A DNA stretch of 64,000 nt from Flavobacteriaceae bacterium MAR_2009_75 (GTDB lineage: Bacteria; Bacteroidota; Bacteroidia; Flavobacteriales; Flavobacteriaceae): contig PHTZ01000001.1 of NCBI GenBank assembly GCA_002813285.1, positions 124,001 to 188,000 on the forward strand. Direction: 5' to 3'. Below, piece by piece: positions 37,276-47,428 of this stretch. The notes below the pieces were generated by a model. It ran no database searches, was not told the DNA's origin, and saw only the letters and a list, made by a program, of their open reading frames with translations. Positions within the stretch are counted from its first letter, which is position 1; each line of letters begins with the position of its first letter. Made by a program: the position numbers and the translations under genes.

Positions 37276-39156
37276 TTATGGCTGTGCATCTACAACAAGA
37301 GTATTTTCGTTTTCTTTTTTGCTATCAACATTCGTATCGGAAAGAGTTTTCATAAATGCTATAATCGCTTTCTGTTCTTTATCGGTCAAATTCAGTTCAT
37401 CGAATGGTAAGGTCTGGTGCTCCAGTTCAAAACCCATTCCGCCACCACCACCTTGGTTATAAAAATCCATCACCTGCTCTAAAGTACCATAAACACCATT
37501 ATGCATATAGGGTGCAGTAAATTCAGCATTACGTACCGTTGGCGTTTTGAACATACCACGATGAACCTCTTTGTTGTATCGCCAGAAAAACCCTAAATCA
37601 TCGTCAATTTGATTATTGGCTACAGTTTCAGGTACGCCGATAACTTCTTTCTCCGTTTCGGTATAGAAAGGGGGTACGGTACCATTGGTCAAAGGCATAA
37701 AATGGCAAGTGGCACACAAAGCCTTGCCCATAAACAGGTTCATTCCTAATTTTTCCTGGTCAGTGAAATTCTCTTCTTCCCCTCTCATGTTACGGTCAAA
37801 TTTTGAATCGAACCCATTTAATGTTGATATATAAGATGATATGGCCCTGATTACATCAGTATTTCGAGTAGAAATCTTTCCGTAGGCTTCCCTAAATAAT
37901 TGTGTATAGGTAGAATCTTGCAAAATTTCGGTCGAAAACTGATGAACCCCGGTTGCGAATTCTTGTTCGTTATTAAAAACCATAGAAATTTGGTCTAATA
38001 GATTTTCGGCCCTACCATCCCAAAAGAATGATTTTTGAAAGGCTGCATTGATTAACGTTGGGGTATTGCGTTGTAACGGATTTCCTGAATTGTCAAAATT
38101 AACGACCTTGCCATCGGCATAGGCCTTTTCGGGTATATGGCAAGTGGCACAGGCCATGACACCATCTTTGGCCAATTTAGGTTCAAAAAAAAGCTTTTTC
38201 CCAAGCGCAATGCGTTTGTCGGTTGTATTTCTGTTTACGGGAGGAGTAAAATAATTGAGGTTGAAAGCATCTTTCTCAAAAAAGGTAGGGGCATCAAAAT
38301 TAAAGGGCTTATTATTTACACCTGCCCAAAGGCCACTTTCTTTTCTAATGGCCACCCAATTTCGAGTAATCGGGTTCATATAATCACGAATGAAGGTGTA
38401 ACGATCAAAAGAATCAAAATCAGTATGCTCTTTCAAGTATTGTATGGCTCGGTCAATATTTTTATCAAACTTAGAATCTAAATCTTCGTTTTTCTCTAGT
38501 ATGGTATTACGAATAGATAATGAATACACCTTTCTTAAACTAGATAAGGAGACGATACTTTCTGCAAGGCCCAATTGACTTACAGGCGTGTCGAAACCTG
38601 AGATGGCCAAGCTGATGATTCGAAGTAATTGTTGATGCGTAGCAATAAAAAATCGCTCGGGCGTTAAAGATTGTTCCCCCACATTTTCCATTAAATTAAT
38701 CAAGAGGCCTTTTGTGAGGTTCGTTTCTCGTTTAAAAACGGCAGGGTCTTCTCCCCCCTCATATATAGACTCTTCGATTTTTTGTAAGCCAAGAGGTGGC
38801 AGAACTCTTTCAGTATCTTCTGCAAAGATTGGTAGTGCAGGCCCGTTTGCCCTGTGGCCAACAGCGGGATTCAAATAAGAAGCATAAGGCTCGGCCTTTT
38901 TAAACGAGACCCTTAACTTTTTAAATAATTGTTTTGCAAATTCACTATCCGCATCGACGCGAGACAGAGAATCGATTAATTCTACCGCTTTGGTAATGTG
39001 TTCGTGATAGAATTGTTGAGCAGGTACCCAGTCAACTTCTGAAATTTCCGTTTTAGCAACTGCCAATTGACTTGAACTCTCTTTATTATCTCCTTCTTTA
39101 CATGAAAAGGCTAAAATTAGTACGAATGAACAAATTAGGCTTCTCAACATCATCAT
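37276..39156 (-). CDS. Di-haem cytochrome c peroxidase (MauG/CCP) with imelysin-like N-terminus
   Basis: A 626-residue lipoprotein (LILAFSCKEG, cysteine near 19), almost twice the length of simple cytochrome c peroxidases. The C-terminal 330 residues form the peroxidase: two CxxCH haem sites (MACATCHIPE near 341 and ALCATCHFMP near 494), with TPTLINAAFQKSFFWDGRAENLLDQ and TPTVRNAEFTAPYMHNGVYGTLEQVMDFYN as family motifs. The N-terminal 300 residues are helical and resemble imelysin/EfeO-like metal-binding proteins. This combination suggests a link to iron uptake. It is adjacent to and codirectional with a PhoX-like lipoprotein. Confidence 0.9.
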   Translation of the reverse strand: MMMLRSLICSFVLILAFSCKEGDNKESSSQLAVAKTEISEVDWVPAQQFYHEHITKAVELIDSLSRVDADSEFAKQLFKKLRVSFKKAEPYASYLNPAVGHRANGPALPIFAEDTERVLPPLGLQKIEESIYEGGEDPAVFKRETNLTKGLLINLMENVGEQSLTPERFFIATHQQLLRIISLAISGFDTPVSQLGLAESIVSLSSLRKVYSLSIRNTILEKNEDLDSKFDKNIDRAIQYLKEHTDFDSFDRYTFIRDYMNPITRNWVAIRKESGLWAGVNNKPFNFDAPTFFEKDAFNLNYFTPPVNRNTTDKRIALGKKLFFEPKLAKDGVMACATCHIPEKAYADGKVVNFDNSGNPLQRNTPTLINAAFQKSFFWDGRAENLLDQISMVFNNEQEFATGVHQFSTEILQDSTYTQLFREAYGKISTRNTDVIRAISSYISTLNGFDSKFDRNMRGEEENFTDQEKLGMNLFMGKALCATCHFMPLTNGTVPPFYTETEKEVIGVPETVANNQIDDDLGFFWRYNKEVHRGMFKTPTVRNAEFTAPYMHNGVYGTLEQVMDFYNQGGGGGMGFELEHQTLPFDELNLTDKEQKAIIAFMKTLSDTNVDSKKENENTLVVDAQP

Positions 39157-39190
39157 TACAAATAATTAATCTTTATTAATTAAATAGGTA

Positions 39191-39220
39191 AAAAGACCTC
39201 CGTGCGTACGAAGGCCTTTT
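39191..39220 (-). terminator. Rho-independent terminator of the PhoX-like gene
   Basis: On the minus strand a 13-bp stem with two G-U pairs (39220-39208 against 39203-39191), a 4-base loop and a T-run. It lies about 20 bases after the stop at 39242. Confidence 0.75.
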
Positions 39221-39241
39221 ACAACAGAATTATGTGTGGTA

Positions 39242-40783
39242 TTATCTAGGTAATCCTTTCAAAATAATGATTTGACCACCTTGGTTGTCTTCACGCGCAC
39301 CGGAAGCTATAGCATCAGGTCTATCAGATTCCATATCGTGGCCGTCAACACTTTTAAAATCTTCGCTTTGCCAGTAATGAGGTTGAAGGTTCAATAGGAA
39401 GGTATTAGGTTCTCCTATTTTTTCAGAAATATCTTCTAACGCACCGAACTCACCACTAAAACCTGAACTACCGGATGGGTCAAGGTCATTTCTAACTATA
39501 AGTTCTAAAACTACCTTCGCATTTCTACCGTTAAGGTCTGTTTGATAAATGTATGCGCCATGATTACGATCAAAAGAATTCGGGTCTTCTTGAAGGTAGA
39601 CGAAGTTTTCGGTAACGGTTATGTTGTCAGGGCTTTGCAATTCAGGAAGATTCCCGTCCATATTGTTAGTATTGGTATTACCACTAACGATTTGAGTTAA
39701 TTTACCGGTCATTGGCGAATCTTCATCCAGCTCTAATCGGTAAGCCGTTCCCCAATCATTATAAGTACCGGCACCAGGGCCTCTACCCGTAACGGCAACA
39801 AAAACATTTCTGTTATTGGCAGCTGATCCTTTTTGGTAATCGACATCTTCAACACGCATAAAGGCGGAAGCCTGTACGGCAACACAGGCATCTTCCATTT
39901 CATCTTTGGTCATGGCCGCACCGTTCTCGATTTCTACGAACTCAAATTCGTAAGTTTCTCCGAAAGCAAGATCACCTTCATTATAGATTACACCAGGCTC
40001 GACAGCTACAGGGTTGATAGGGTTGCCATCAGCATCGGTAGAACCTGAAGCCACCTCTTTCAAACGTAATACATATATCTTACCATTGTTTAAATCGGCA
40101 TTTCCGTTTTCAGACATATATAATGTAATCTGACCTTCTGAACCACTAGAATCATCATCACCTCCAATAATTACTGTTCTACCAGGATAGGCGTCACGGG
40201 GAAGCGGAACAGCATTTTCCCAAGAAAATTCACCCAACGCATCTAGGCCAAAATCAGCTGTTGGTGTCGGAGTTTCAATATGAGGGTCTATTCCCTTTAC
40301 ATCATAATTAAAGCTTTCCGATGCCGACAGAAATATATCTTTAGAACCCCCATGAATACTGGCTTCCCACATAGTACCGGAACACTGTCTGGCAAAATCG
40401 GCAACTCCAGAATTCAATAGCCATTCACCACCTGTTGGGTTCATGTATTTATCGAAATGTATTCTACTCACCGCATAATCATCTTCGGCATTGACAATAT
40501 ATTTATATCCATCTCCTTCTTTTAAGAATCCCGCACCATCTTGTGCACCGACCAAACGAAAACCGTCTGCAAGAATATCGGTAGAACTGATCAACGAATA
40601 GGGTTTCACATAATTAAATTGTGATTTGATATCTACCAAGGGCTCAAGCTCTGACTTGTTCTCGAAAATGGTTCCCTTATCTTCCTCAGGCCTACCGTGG
40701 CCCAGAAAATCATCAAGCTTGTCGCAAGAAGTTGCAGTTGCGACCATGCCTGCACAGATAAGCAAATTTTTAAGTGTTCTCAT
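39242..40783 (-). CDS. PhoX/DUF839-like lipoprotein
   Basis: A 513-residue secreted lipoprotein (MVATATSCDKLDD, cysteine near 20) of the DUF839 group. Segments such as EGDGYKYIVNAEDDYAVSRIHFDK, RVEDVDYQKGSAANNRNVFVAVTGRG and NDWGTAYRLELDEDSPMTGKL followed by LQSPDNITVTENFVYLQED are seen in that family. PhoX enzymes are iron- and calcium-dependent phosphatases. However, this protein lacks a Tat signal, which true PhoX needs for the folded Fe-Ca centre, and its active-site residues cannot be verified. It may bind phosphate esters or other ligands instead. It lies upstream of the di-haem peroxidase. Confidence 0.8.
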   Translation of the reverse strand: MRTLKNLLICAGMVATATSCDKLDDFLGHGRPEEDKGTIFENKSELEPLVDIKSQFNYVKPYSLISSTDILADGFRLVGAQDGAGFLKEGDGYKYIVNAEDDYAVSRIHFDKYMNPTGGEWLLNSGVADFARQCSGTMWEASIHGGSKDIFLSASESFNYDVKGIDPHIETPTPTADFGLDALGEFSWENAVPLPRDAYPGRTVIIGGDDDSSGSEGQITLYMSENGNADLNNGKIYVLRLKEVASGSTDADGNPINPVAVEPGVIYNEGDLAFGETYEFEFVEIENGAAMTKDEMEDACVAVQASAFMRVEDVDYQKGSAANNRNVFVAVTGRGPGAGTYNDWGTAYRLELDEDSPMTGKLTQIVSGNTNTNNMDGNLPELQSPDNITVTENFVYLQEDPNSFDRNHGAYIYQTDLNGRNAKVVLELIVRNDLDPSGSSGFSGEFGALEDISEKIGEPNTFLLNLQPHYWQSEDFKSVDGHDMESDRPDAIASGAREDNQGGQIIILKGLPR

Positions 40784-41038
40784 TTTGTTTCTAGATTTAT
40801 AATTTTAAATGTTCTTTAACAAAAGTATTTATGCAGATGCTTAGAATTATTATCTCAGTATGGTCATAAATTAAAGTAAACTTCAATTTTATGTTAATTT
40901 GTTAGTTTAGTGTTACCATTTAGTCTCGTTCTAAATAAAATTCTCATTATTAACCCTTTGTGAGAAAGCACCCTCAAATCATAAGAATTCTTATCTTAGG
41001 CATGTTTTGTTTGCAAAAACCATATCCTCAATCATTGA

Positions 41039-41500
41039 ATGAATTCTAAGCCTCTCATTTATCTAAAAACCTTGATTACCATTCATATGGCCTTATTTAT
41101 AGGTTTAACTCTATTTGCAATTTTTGTATATAGCCAAAATGGAAATTTTGATGCGGATTTTAGGGGTGACAATGTTTTTATATACATGGTTCCAATAGCT
41201 GCCGCTACAGGGTACTTTGCCAGTCAGTTTATTTTCAAGAAACAGTTAGGAAGTATTAGAAGGGAGTCAACTTTAAATTCTAAACTGAATAGGTATCAAA
41301 CAGCTTCTATAGTCAGATACGCTTTAATTGAAGCCCCTGCTTTCTTGGCTTTGATTGCTTATTTTTTGAGTGGTAATGCCATGCACTTGGTAATCGCCAT
41401 CGCCTTGCTTTTATATTTCTTTTCCCTAAGGCCTACCAGCCTTAAAATGATGAACCAAATACCATTTACCTCAGAGGAGGAACAACAATTTAAAACTTAA
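41039..41500 (+). CDS. Four-helix membrane protein of unknown function
   Basis: A 153-residue protein with hydrophobic segments near 8-30 (ITIHMALFIGLTLFAIFVY), 47-65 (VFIYMVPIAAATGYFASQF), 92-112 and 116-132 (HLVIAIALLLYFFSLRP). The loop between helices two and three is basic (KKQLGSIRRESTLNSKLNRYQ). No family is recognised; such small membrane proteins are common in Bacteroidota. It is followed six bases later by an SGNH hydrolase gene in the same direction and is probably part of that transcript. Confidence 0.72.
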   Translation: MNSKPLIYLKTLITIHMALFIGLTLFAIFVYSQNGNFDADFRGDNVFIYMVPIAAATGYFASQFIFKKQLGSIRRESTLNSKLNRYQTASIVRYALIEAPAFLALIAYFLSGNAMHLVIAIALLLYFFSLRPTSLKMMNQIPFTSEEEQQFKT

Positions 41501-41506
41501 TTTACG

Positions 41507-42196
41507 ATGCGTACTTTTAAAAAATTTTTAGTATTACTGGCAATTCTAATGAGTTTACCCGAAGATCTTCAAGCACAAGATTGGCCCAATTTAAAGCAAT
41601 TTCAAGAGGCTAACGCAGAGGTGGGGACTGCCTCAACAGATGAAAATCGCGTTGTGTTTATGGGAAATTCGATTACCATCGGCTGGTTGAACAAAAGACC
41701 GAAGTTTTTTGCTGACAAACCTTATATCAATCGCGGAATCAGTGGGCAAACGACCCCCCAAATGCTATTACGCTTCAGGCAAGACGTAATCGACCTAAAG
41801 CCAAAGGTTGTTGTCATACTTGCCGGCACCAACGATATTGCGGGTAATACGGGGCCATCGACCATCGATATGATTATGGATAATATTATATCTATGACCG
41901 AACTTGCCAAGGCAAACGATATTAAGGTCATTCTATCTTCTACCCTACCCGCCTATAAATATTCATGGAGGCCTGAGGTAGAGCCCGCCGATAAAATTGT
42001 GGCATTGAATAAAAAGATAAAAGCTTACGCCATTGAGAAAGGACATATTTATGTAGATTATTTTTCGGCCATGGCAGATGAACGAAACGGATTACCGAAA
42101 GAGTATGCCAATGATGAGGTACACCCCACCCCGGAAGGATATATGGTTATGGAACCTTTGGTAGAAAAAGCAATCGCGGAAGCCCTAGAGAAATAA
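41507..42196 (+). CDS. Secreted SGNH/GDSL-type esterase
   Basis: A 229-residue enzyme with a Sec signal ending near LQAQ (residue 24). The four SGNH blocks are visible: GNSITIGW with the nucleophilic serine (GNS instead of GDS), NRGISGQTT, the GTNDI motif near 106 and the DEVHPTPEGY block with the catalytic histidine. Family members remove acetyl or other acyl groups from glycans, which fits the neighbouring sugar catabolism. It is likely periplasmic. It precedes a secreted Gfo/Idh protein by four bases. Confidence 0.9.
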   Translation: MRTFKKFLVLLAILMSLPEDLQAQDWPNLKQFQEANAEVGTASTDENRVVFMGNSITIGWLNKRPKFFADKPYINRGISGQTTPQMLLRFRQDVIDLKPKVVVILAGTNDIAGNTGPSTIDMIMDNIISMTELAKANDIKVILSSTLPAYKYSWRPEVEPADKIVALNKKIKAYAIEKGHIYVDYFSAMADERNGLPKEYANDEVHPTPEGYMVMEPLVEKAIAEALEK

Positions 42197-42200
42197 TCCG

Positions 42201-43328
42201 ATGAAAAACTTACTTCTTCTAATACTCATAATTTCACAATTTGCTCAAGCTGTAGTTCAAGACAGTGCTGAAAATCGCCCTTTGAAAGTAGGAGTGGTCG
42301 GTCTGGTACATGGCCATGTACATTGGATTTTGGCCAATAAAGAAAAAAGTAACATCGAGATAGTAGGTATAGTTGAACCCAATCGAGAACTTGCCAAAAG
42401 ACTTACAAAGCAATACGGACTGTCTATGGATATTGTTTTCGACACCATTGAAGAAATGGTCGAAACTACACAACCAGAGGCCGTAAACGCTTTTAATAAC
42501 ACTTATGAGCATTTAGAGACAGTTCGATATTGTGCCCCGAAAGGAATTCATGTAATGGTAGAAAAACCACTTGCCGTGAGTTGGGAACATGCCAAAGAAA
42601 TGGTAGCACTTGCCCAAAAATACAAAATTCATTTGCTGACCAATTATGAAACTTCATGGTACGGAAGCAATAAAGAGGCTTACGAAATGATTCATGCTGA
42701 AAATGCAATAGGGCCGGTGCGAAGAATCGTTTTTCATACCGGCCACATGGGACCTGTAGAAATCGGCTGTAACGATGAGTTTCTAGAGTGGCTGACAGAC
42801 CCTGTTCTTAATGGAGGTGGTGCCTTGACAGATTTCGGTTGCTATGGCGCCAATTTGACTACGTGGTTAATGAAGGGAAAAAAGCCAGAATCGGTCACAT
42901 GTATAACCCAACAATTGAAACCGGAACTGTACCCAAGGGTCGATGATGATGCAACGATCATTTTGAAATATCCGGAAACGGAAGTAATCATTCAGGCCTC
43001 TTGGAACTGGCCCCATCATGTGAAAGATATGGAAGTTTTTGGTACTACAGGTTTTGTGAAATGCAAGAACGGTTCGGATATGGAAGTGATGTTCGATGAG
43101 AAAAAAGGGCCTGAATCTCTTACCGCAAAAGCCTTGCCTAAAGGCGAAAATGACCCTTTTGCTTTGTTTAGAAAAGTAGTTTTAGAAGATTACCAGTTAA
43201 AACCTTACGATGTCACTTCTTTAGAAAATGCGAAAATTGTGGTACAAATTTTAGAAGCAGCCAAAAAATCCGCCAATACGGGAAAAACCGTGCTCTGGAA
43301 AGACTTATATCCTTCAAAAACCAATTAA
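42201..43328 (+). CDS. Gfo/Idh/MocA-family oxidoreductase with an N-terminal signal
   Basis: A 375-residue NAD(P)-dependent sugar dehydrogenase-like protein. The N-terminus has a Sec signal-like segment (LLLLILIISQFAQAV), unusual for this cytoplasmic family. The nucleotide motif at about 30-42 is VGVVGLVHGHV, with H in place of the third glycine. The VMVEKPLAVSWEHAKE block (EKP) is intact, and the C-terminal domain has GGGALTDFGCYGANLTTWLM and DDDATIILKYPETEVIIQASW. It resembles the glycoside-modifying group of the family. With the SGNH esterase four bases upstream it may act on a periplasmic sugar. Confidence 0.87.
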   Translation: MKNLLLLILIISQFAQAVVQDSAENRPLKVGVVGLVHGHVHWILANKEKSNIEIVGIVEPNRELAKRLTKQYGLSMDIVFDTIEEMVETTQPEAVNAFNNTYEHLETVRYCAPKGIHVMVEKPLAVSWEHAKEMVALAQKYKIHLLTNYETSWYGSNKEAYEMIHAENAIGPVRRIVFHTGHMGPVEIGCNDEFLEWLTDPVLNGGGALTDFGCYGANLTTWLMKGKKPESVTCITQQLKPELYPRVDDDATIILKYPETEVIIQASWNWPHHVKDMEVFGTTGFVKCKNGSDMEVMFDEKKGPESLTAKALPKGENDPFALFRKVVLEDYQLKPYDVTSLENAKIVVQILEAAKKSANTGKTVLWKDLYPSKTN

Positions 43329-43383
43329 GTTAAATTTCTCGGACTGCAAGTTCATTAATATTGAACTACAGAACGAGATACAT

Positions 43384-45138
43384 ATGAAACTTGCCCTATC
43401 TTTGAGCAACATGCAAGAATCGGTATCCTCCAATGGATTGAAAGAAAACAATGGCATACATGGCCAAGATAATTATGACACTATAGTTATTGGCTCAGGG
43501 GCAGGTGGCTTAGCCTGTGCTATTTCTTTAAGCCAGCGCGGCCAAAAAGTACTGGTGTTGGAACAACATGATGTTCCTGGAGGTTGGTGTCACAGCTTTT
43601 ACCTCAACGGACACCGATTTACACCAGGAGTTCATTATGTGGGGCTGCTAGGAGAAGGTGAAACGACCAGTGACCTGTACAAAGGGCTGGGTATAGCCAA
43701 CGAATTGGTATTTTTTCGCATGAACCCCGACGGATATGAGCATGTTCGAATTGGTGATACCAGATTCGATTTTCCCGCGAATTTTGATGAATTGGTGGCT
43801 CGCTTATCGGCACGTTTTCCAAAAGAAAAAAAGAATATTTCAGAATATCTGAACATGACCCAAAGGGTAAGTCGAGAATTGTACTCTATCCCATATTTCA
43901 AAGGGTTTTGGCAAAAATTGATTATGCCCTTCAAAACCCGATATTTTGGTAAATATTCACTCTTTAGCCTCAGTCGCGTCATTGGTTGGTTCATTAAAGA
44001 CCCCTTATTAAAAAAAATACTGAACATTCAATGTGGTGATCATGGGGTAGCACCGAACCGTGTTCCTTTTTTGTTGCACAGTGCGTTAATGTACCATTAT
44101 TACAAAGGAGGCTATTACCCAATGGGTGGTGGCGGAGCACTCATTAAATCAATGACCAATGAAATAAAGAGAAATCATGGTGAAGTACGCACTTCATCTG
44201 GTGTCGCAAAAATTATTTTAGACGGCAATAAAAAGAAGAAAGCGATCGGGGTTATTTTAAAGGATGGTCAAAAGATATATGCCAAACATATTGTTTCTAA
44301 TGCAGATGTTGGCATTACCTATAATAAACTGGTAGGGTACGAAAACTTGAGCAGCCGGCTTCAACGTAAATTATCAAAAACCAAGTATTCATGTACCTCG
44401 CTTATGCTTTTTTTGACGGTGGATATGGACCTGAAAAAAGCTGGAGTCGATTCCGGAAACATTTGGCAAATGCCCAATCGGGGTGCCAATGATTTCTATG
44501 AAGAAATATTTGCCGAGAATATAGAAGAAGGCCATGCTTTCGAGGGTATGTTCATCAGTTGCACTACCCTAAAAGATCCCTCTAGTTTTGACGGAAAGTA
44601 TCATAGTATCGAAGCCATAACTTTTGTTGATTATAAAACCTTTGAGCAGTTTGAAAATGGAGAAAAAGAACGTTCTCTACCTTATTTGAAGATGAAAGAA
44701 CGGCTTACCCAAAAGATGGTCAATGGCGTCGAAAAAGCTATACCGGGCATTCGCGACCATATCGTTCACCAAGAATTAGGTACCCCGCTGACCAATAAAT
44801 ACTATATCAACACCACACGGGGTAATGTTTATGGTACTGAAAAGAGCTTGTTTCATATAGGGCCCTTTGCCTATCGGGCAAAGAGTGAAATAGAAAATCT
44901 TTACCTCTGTGGCGCCAGCATCATTTCACATGGTGTGGCAGGGGCATCCCATTCCGGGGTTGATACGGCAGCACGAATTTTGGGCTGTTCTTCTGATGAG
45001 TTGAAAGCCCCAAAAGAAGGTCAAGAACTCCGAATTTATGAAGCAGAAGATTCTTCGGAATACCCAAATTGGTTACTAAAGAAAATGGAAGTCAAAAAAG
45101 CTAGGGCGGAAGCTAAAGCCGAGAAGAGTTCGATTTAA
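43384..45138 (+). CDS. FAD-dependent oxidoreductase of the phytoene desaturase/RetSat type
   Basis: A 584-residue flavoenzyme. The FAD-binding GxGxxG is in DTIVIGSGAGGLACAISL, followed by LEQHDVPGGWCHSF and GVHYVGLLGEGE. Near the C-terminus NLYLCGASIISHGVAGASHSG closes the FAD site. The layout is like carotene isomerases, retinol saturases and prolycopene-type enzymes. It could act on carotenoids or isoprenoids; no carotenoid genes are nearby. The first 30 residues are an extension of low conservation. It is read in the same direction as the SGNH/Gfo genes with a 55-base gap. Confidence 0.85.
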   Translation: MKLALSLSNMQESVSSNGLKENNGIHGQDNYDTIVIGSGAGGLACAISLSQRGQKVLVLEQHDVPGGWCHSFYLNGHRFTPGVHYVGLLGEGETTSDLYKGLGIANELVFFRMNPDGYEHVRIGDTRFDFPANFDELVARLSARFPKEKKNISEYLNMTQRVSRELYSIPYFKGFWQKLIMPFKTRYFGKYSLFSLSRVIGWFIKDPLLKKILNIQCGDHGVAPNRVPFLLHSALMYHYYKGGYYPMGGGGALIKSMTNEIKRNHGEVRTSSGVAKIILDGNKKKKAIGVILKDGQKIYAKHIVSNADVGITYNKLVGYENLSSRLQRKLSKTKYSCTSLMLFLTVDMDLKKAGVDSGNIWQMPNRGANDFYEEIFAENIEEGHAFEGMFISCTTLKDPSSFDGKYHSIEAITFVDYKTFEQFENGEKERSLPYLKMKERLTQKMVNGVEKAIPGIRDHIVHQELGTPLTNKYYINTTRGNVYGTEKSLFHIGPFAYRAKSEIENLYLCGASIISHGVAGASHSGVDTAARILGCSSDELKAPKEGQELRIYEAEDSSEYPNWLLKKMEVKKARAEAKAEKSSI

Positions 45139-45162
45139 TATCGTTCCAACTAATTCATAATT

Positions 45163-45207
45163 TAAAAATAAAAAGCAAGCGGATAAAGTTATGCCCCTAC
45201 CCGCTTG
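45163..45207 (-). terminator. Probable terminator of the KduD gene
   Basis: Seven-base stem CAAGCGG (45176-45182) with its complement at 45201-45207 and an 18-base loop. On the minus strand the stem is followed by CTTTTTATTTTT. The long loop lowers confidence, but the T-rich tail and position 12 bases beyond the stop support it. Confidence 0.5.
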
Positions 45208-45218
45208 GTCATAAAAAT

Positions 45219-45989
<771 letters not shown>

Positions 45990-46025
45990 TTCTATTTAAT
46001 TATTTATTGATGTTGAATTTTATAA

Positions 46026-47042
46026 TTATTGTTGACAATCCATGAGTATCTTCATACCATCAGGATTTTCATCGATTTTTTCAAACACTTGTTGAATGTT
46101 ACTCAAAGGTTGAACATCGGTAATCAGTTGCTCAAAGCCTAAGGTATTTTCGGTAACTAGAGCTATAGCCTTTTCGTAATCTTCACGTTCATAGACCCGT
46201 GCCCCAATTAATTTCAGTTCTTTCCAGAAAAATTTAAAAAGATCAATTTCCTTCTTTTGTCCGTGAATGGCCACCATAACTATACGCCCCCTAATGCCGG
46301 CAACCTCGGTCATTACATCTAAGGCAGGTTGTACACCGGCCACTTCAAAAACGACATCGGCCTTTCTTTCTTCGGTCTTATTCGAAACATAGTCGACCAA
46401 ATCTACTTTGGTGGGGTTGACCGCCATCAGACCTAATTCTTGAGCCTTGGCAATACGTTTTTCATTAATCTCAGAAACGATGACCTGTGCCCCCGTATGT
46501 TGCGCTACTAAAGCGACGAGAAGTCCGATTGGTCCACCACCAAGTACTACAGCGGTTTCTGAAGCGGCCAGTCCGCTTAAACGAACATCATGTACCGCAA
46601 CCGCCAAGGGTTCTATTAAGGCAGCCAGTTTTAAATCGGTTTCAGGGCGAAGTTTATGTAAAGTAAATGCCGGTACGTTCCAAAATTGCTGCATAGAACC
46701 TGGACTATCGATACCGATAAATTTTAAATCTTCACAAATATGATTAAAGCCCTTATCGGAAGGTTTTACCCCACGGTCGTCGAGTGGTCGTACGACTACT
46801 TTCTCTCCTTTAGCGAAACCGACAACTTCTTCTCCGATAGCATCTATAGTGCCCGACATCTCATGGCCTATAGTTTGGGGAATGTCAACTCGTTTGTCCA
46901 TCATGCCATGGTATATGTGCACATCTGTACCGCAAACCCCGCTGTAGGCAACTTTTATACGTACGTCATGTGGCTGTGGAGGCTCTACTTCTTTATCTAT
47001 TAATGCAAAGGTTTTATCACCTTTATATATGGTTGCTTTCAT
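46026..47042 (-). CDS. Zn-dependent alcohol dehydrogenase lacking the structural zinc cysteines
   Basis: A 338-residue medium-chain dehydrogenase. The catalytic zinc ligands are present: C37 (SGVCGTDVH), H60 and E61 (GHEMSG) and E144 (LIEPLAVAVH). The structural zinc lobe, normally four cysteines around positions 90-105, holds only C103 (FNHICEDLKF). The NAD fold is GGGPIGLLVALVAQHTGAQVIV. The family includes threonine, sorbitol, gulonate and galactitol dehydrogenases. Adjacent KduD suggests a hexonate substrate such as L-gulonate, which is inference. ATCGAT lies eight bases upstream of the start and could be an operator. Confidence 0.85.
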   Translation of the reverse strand: MKATIYKGDKTFALIDKEVEPPQPHDVRIKVAYSGVCGTDVHIYHGMMDKRVDIPQTIGHEMSGTIDAIGEEVVGFAKGEKVVVRPLDDRGVKPSDKGFNHICEDLKFIGIDSPGSMQQFWNVPAFTLHKLRPETDLKLAALIEPLAVAVHDVRLSGLAASETAVVLGGGPIGLLVALVAQHTGAQVIVSEINEKRIAKAQELGLMAVNPTKVDLVDYVSNKTEERKADVVFEVAGVQPALDVMTEVAGIRGRIVMVAIHGQKKEIDLFKFFWKELKLIGARVYEREDYEKAIALVTENTLGFEQLITDVQPLSNIQQVFEKIDENPDGMKILMDCQQ

Positions 47043-47428
47043 TTTGCGTAATCGATTGTATTTCTAAATCATGCTATAAAAATACTTGCAATCTTTTAAT
47101 TACCCATGCAGCTTTCCATATTTTAATGTGAAGATTTTGAATAAACAGTGATTATTTAAGTTCAAACGCTTCCACACTACCTACATCTTTCCCTCTAATT
47201 ACTTCATCGCCCATATCTATATTAGAGCATTTGCTGCTTGCCCTCCTATCATCAATCCAATATAGGGTATTCCGTTAAAAAATTATTGTTATTCTGCCCA
47301 TGGTGCCACTTCGTTTTAAAAAATCAAGATTGTCTTTTACTTTTAGCTCTGCTGAATAATTTTCTTAAAATTTACGAAAATAGAATCATTGGCTTGGTGC
47401 ATCTTTCTATATTGATATGGTCAATTGT
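47043..47428. other. Intergenic region with a possible gene remnant
   Basis: A 386-base AT-rich gap between the start of the Zn-dehydrogenase and the stop of the dioxygenase gene. On the minus strand 47262-47152 reads as a possible protein C-terminus (SKCSNIDMGDEVIRGKDVGS, then VEAFELK and TAA). Frames before it are broken by stops, so it could be the remains of a lost gene. ATCGATT near 47050-47057 is a candidate operator. A 64-residue plus-strand frame in the region has no support. Confidence 0.35.
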
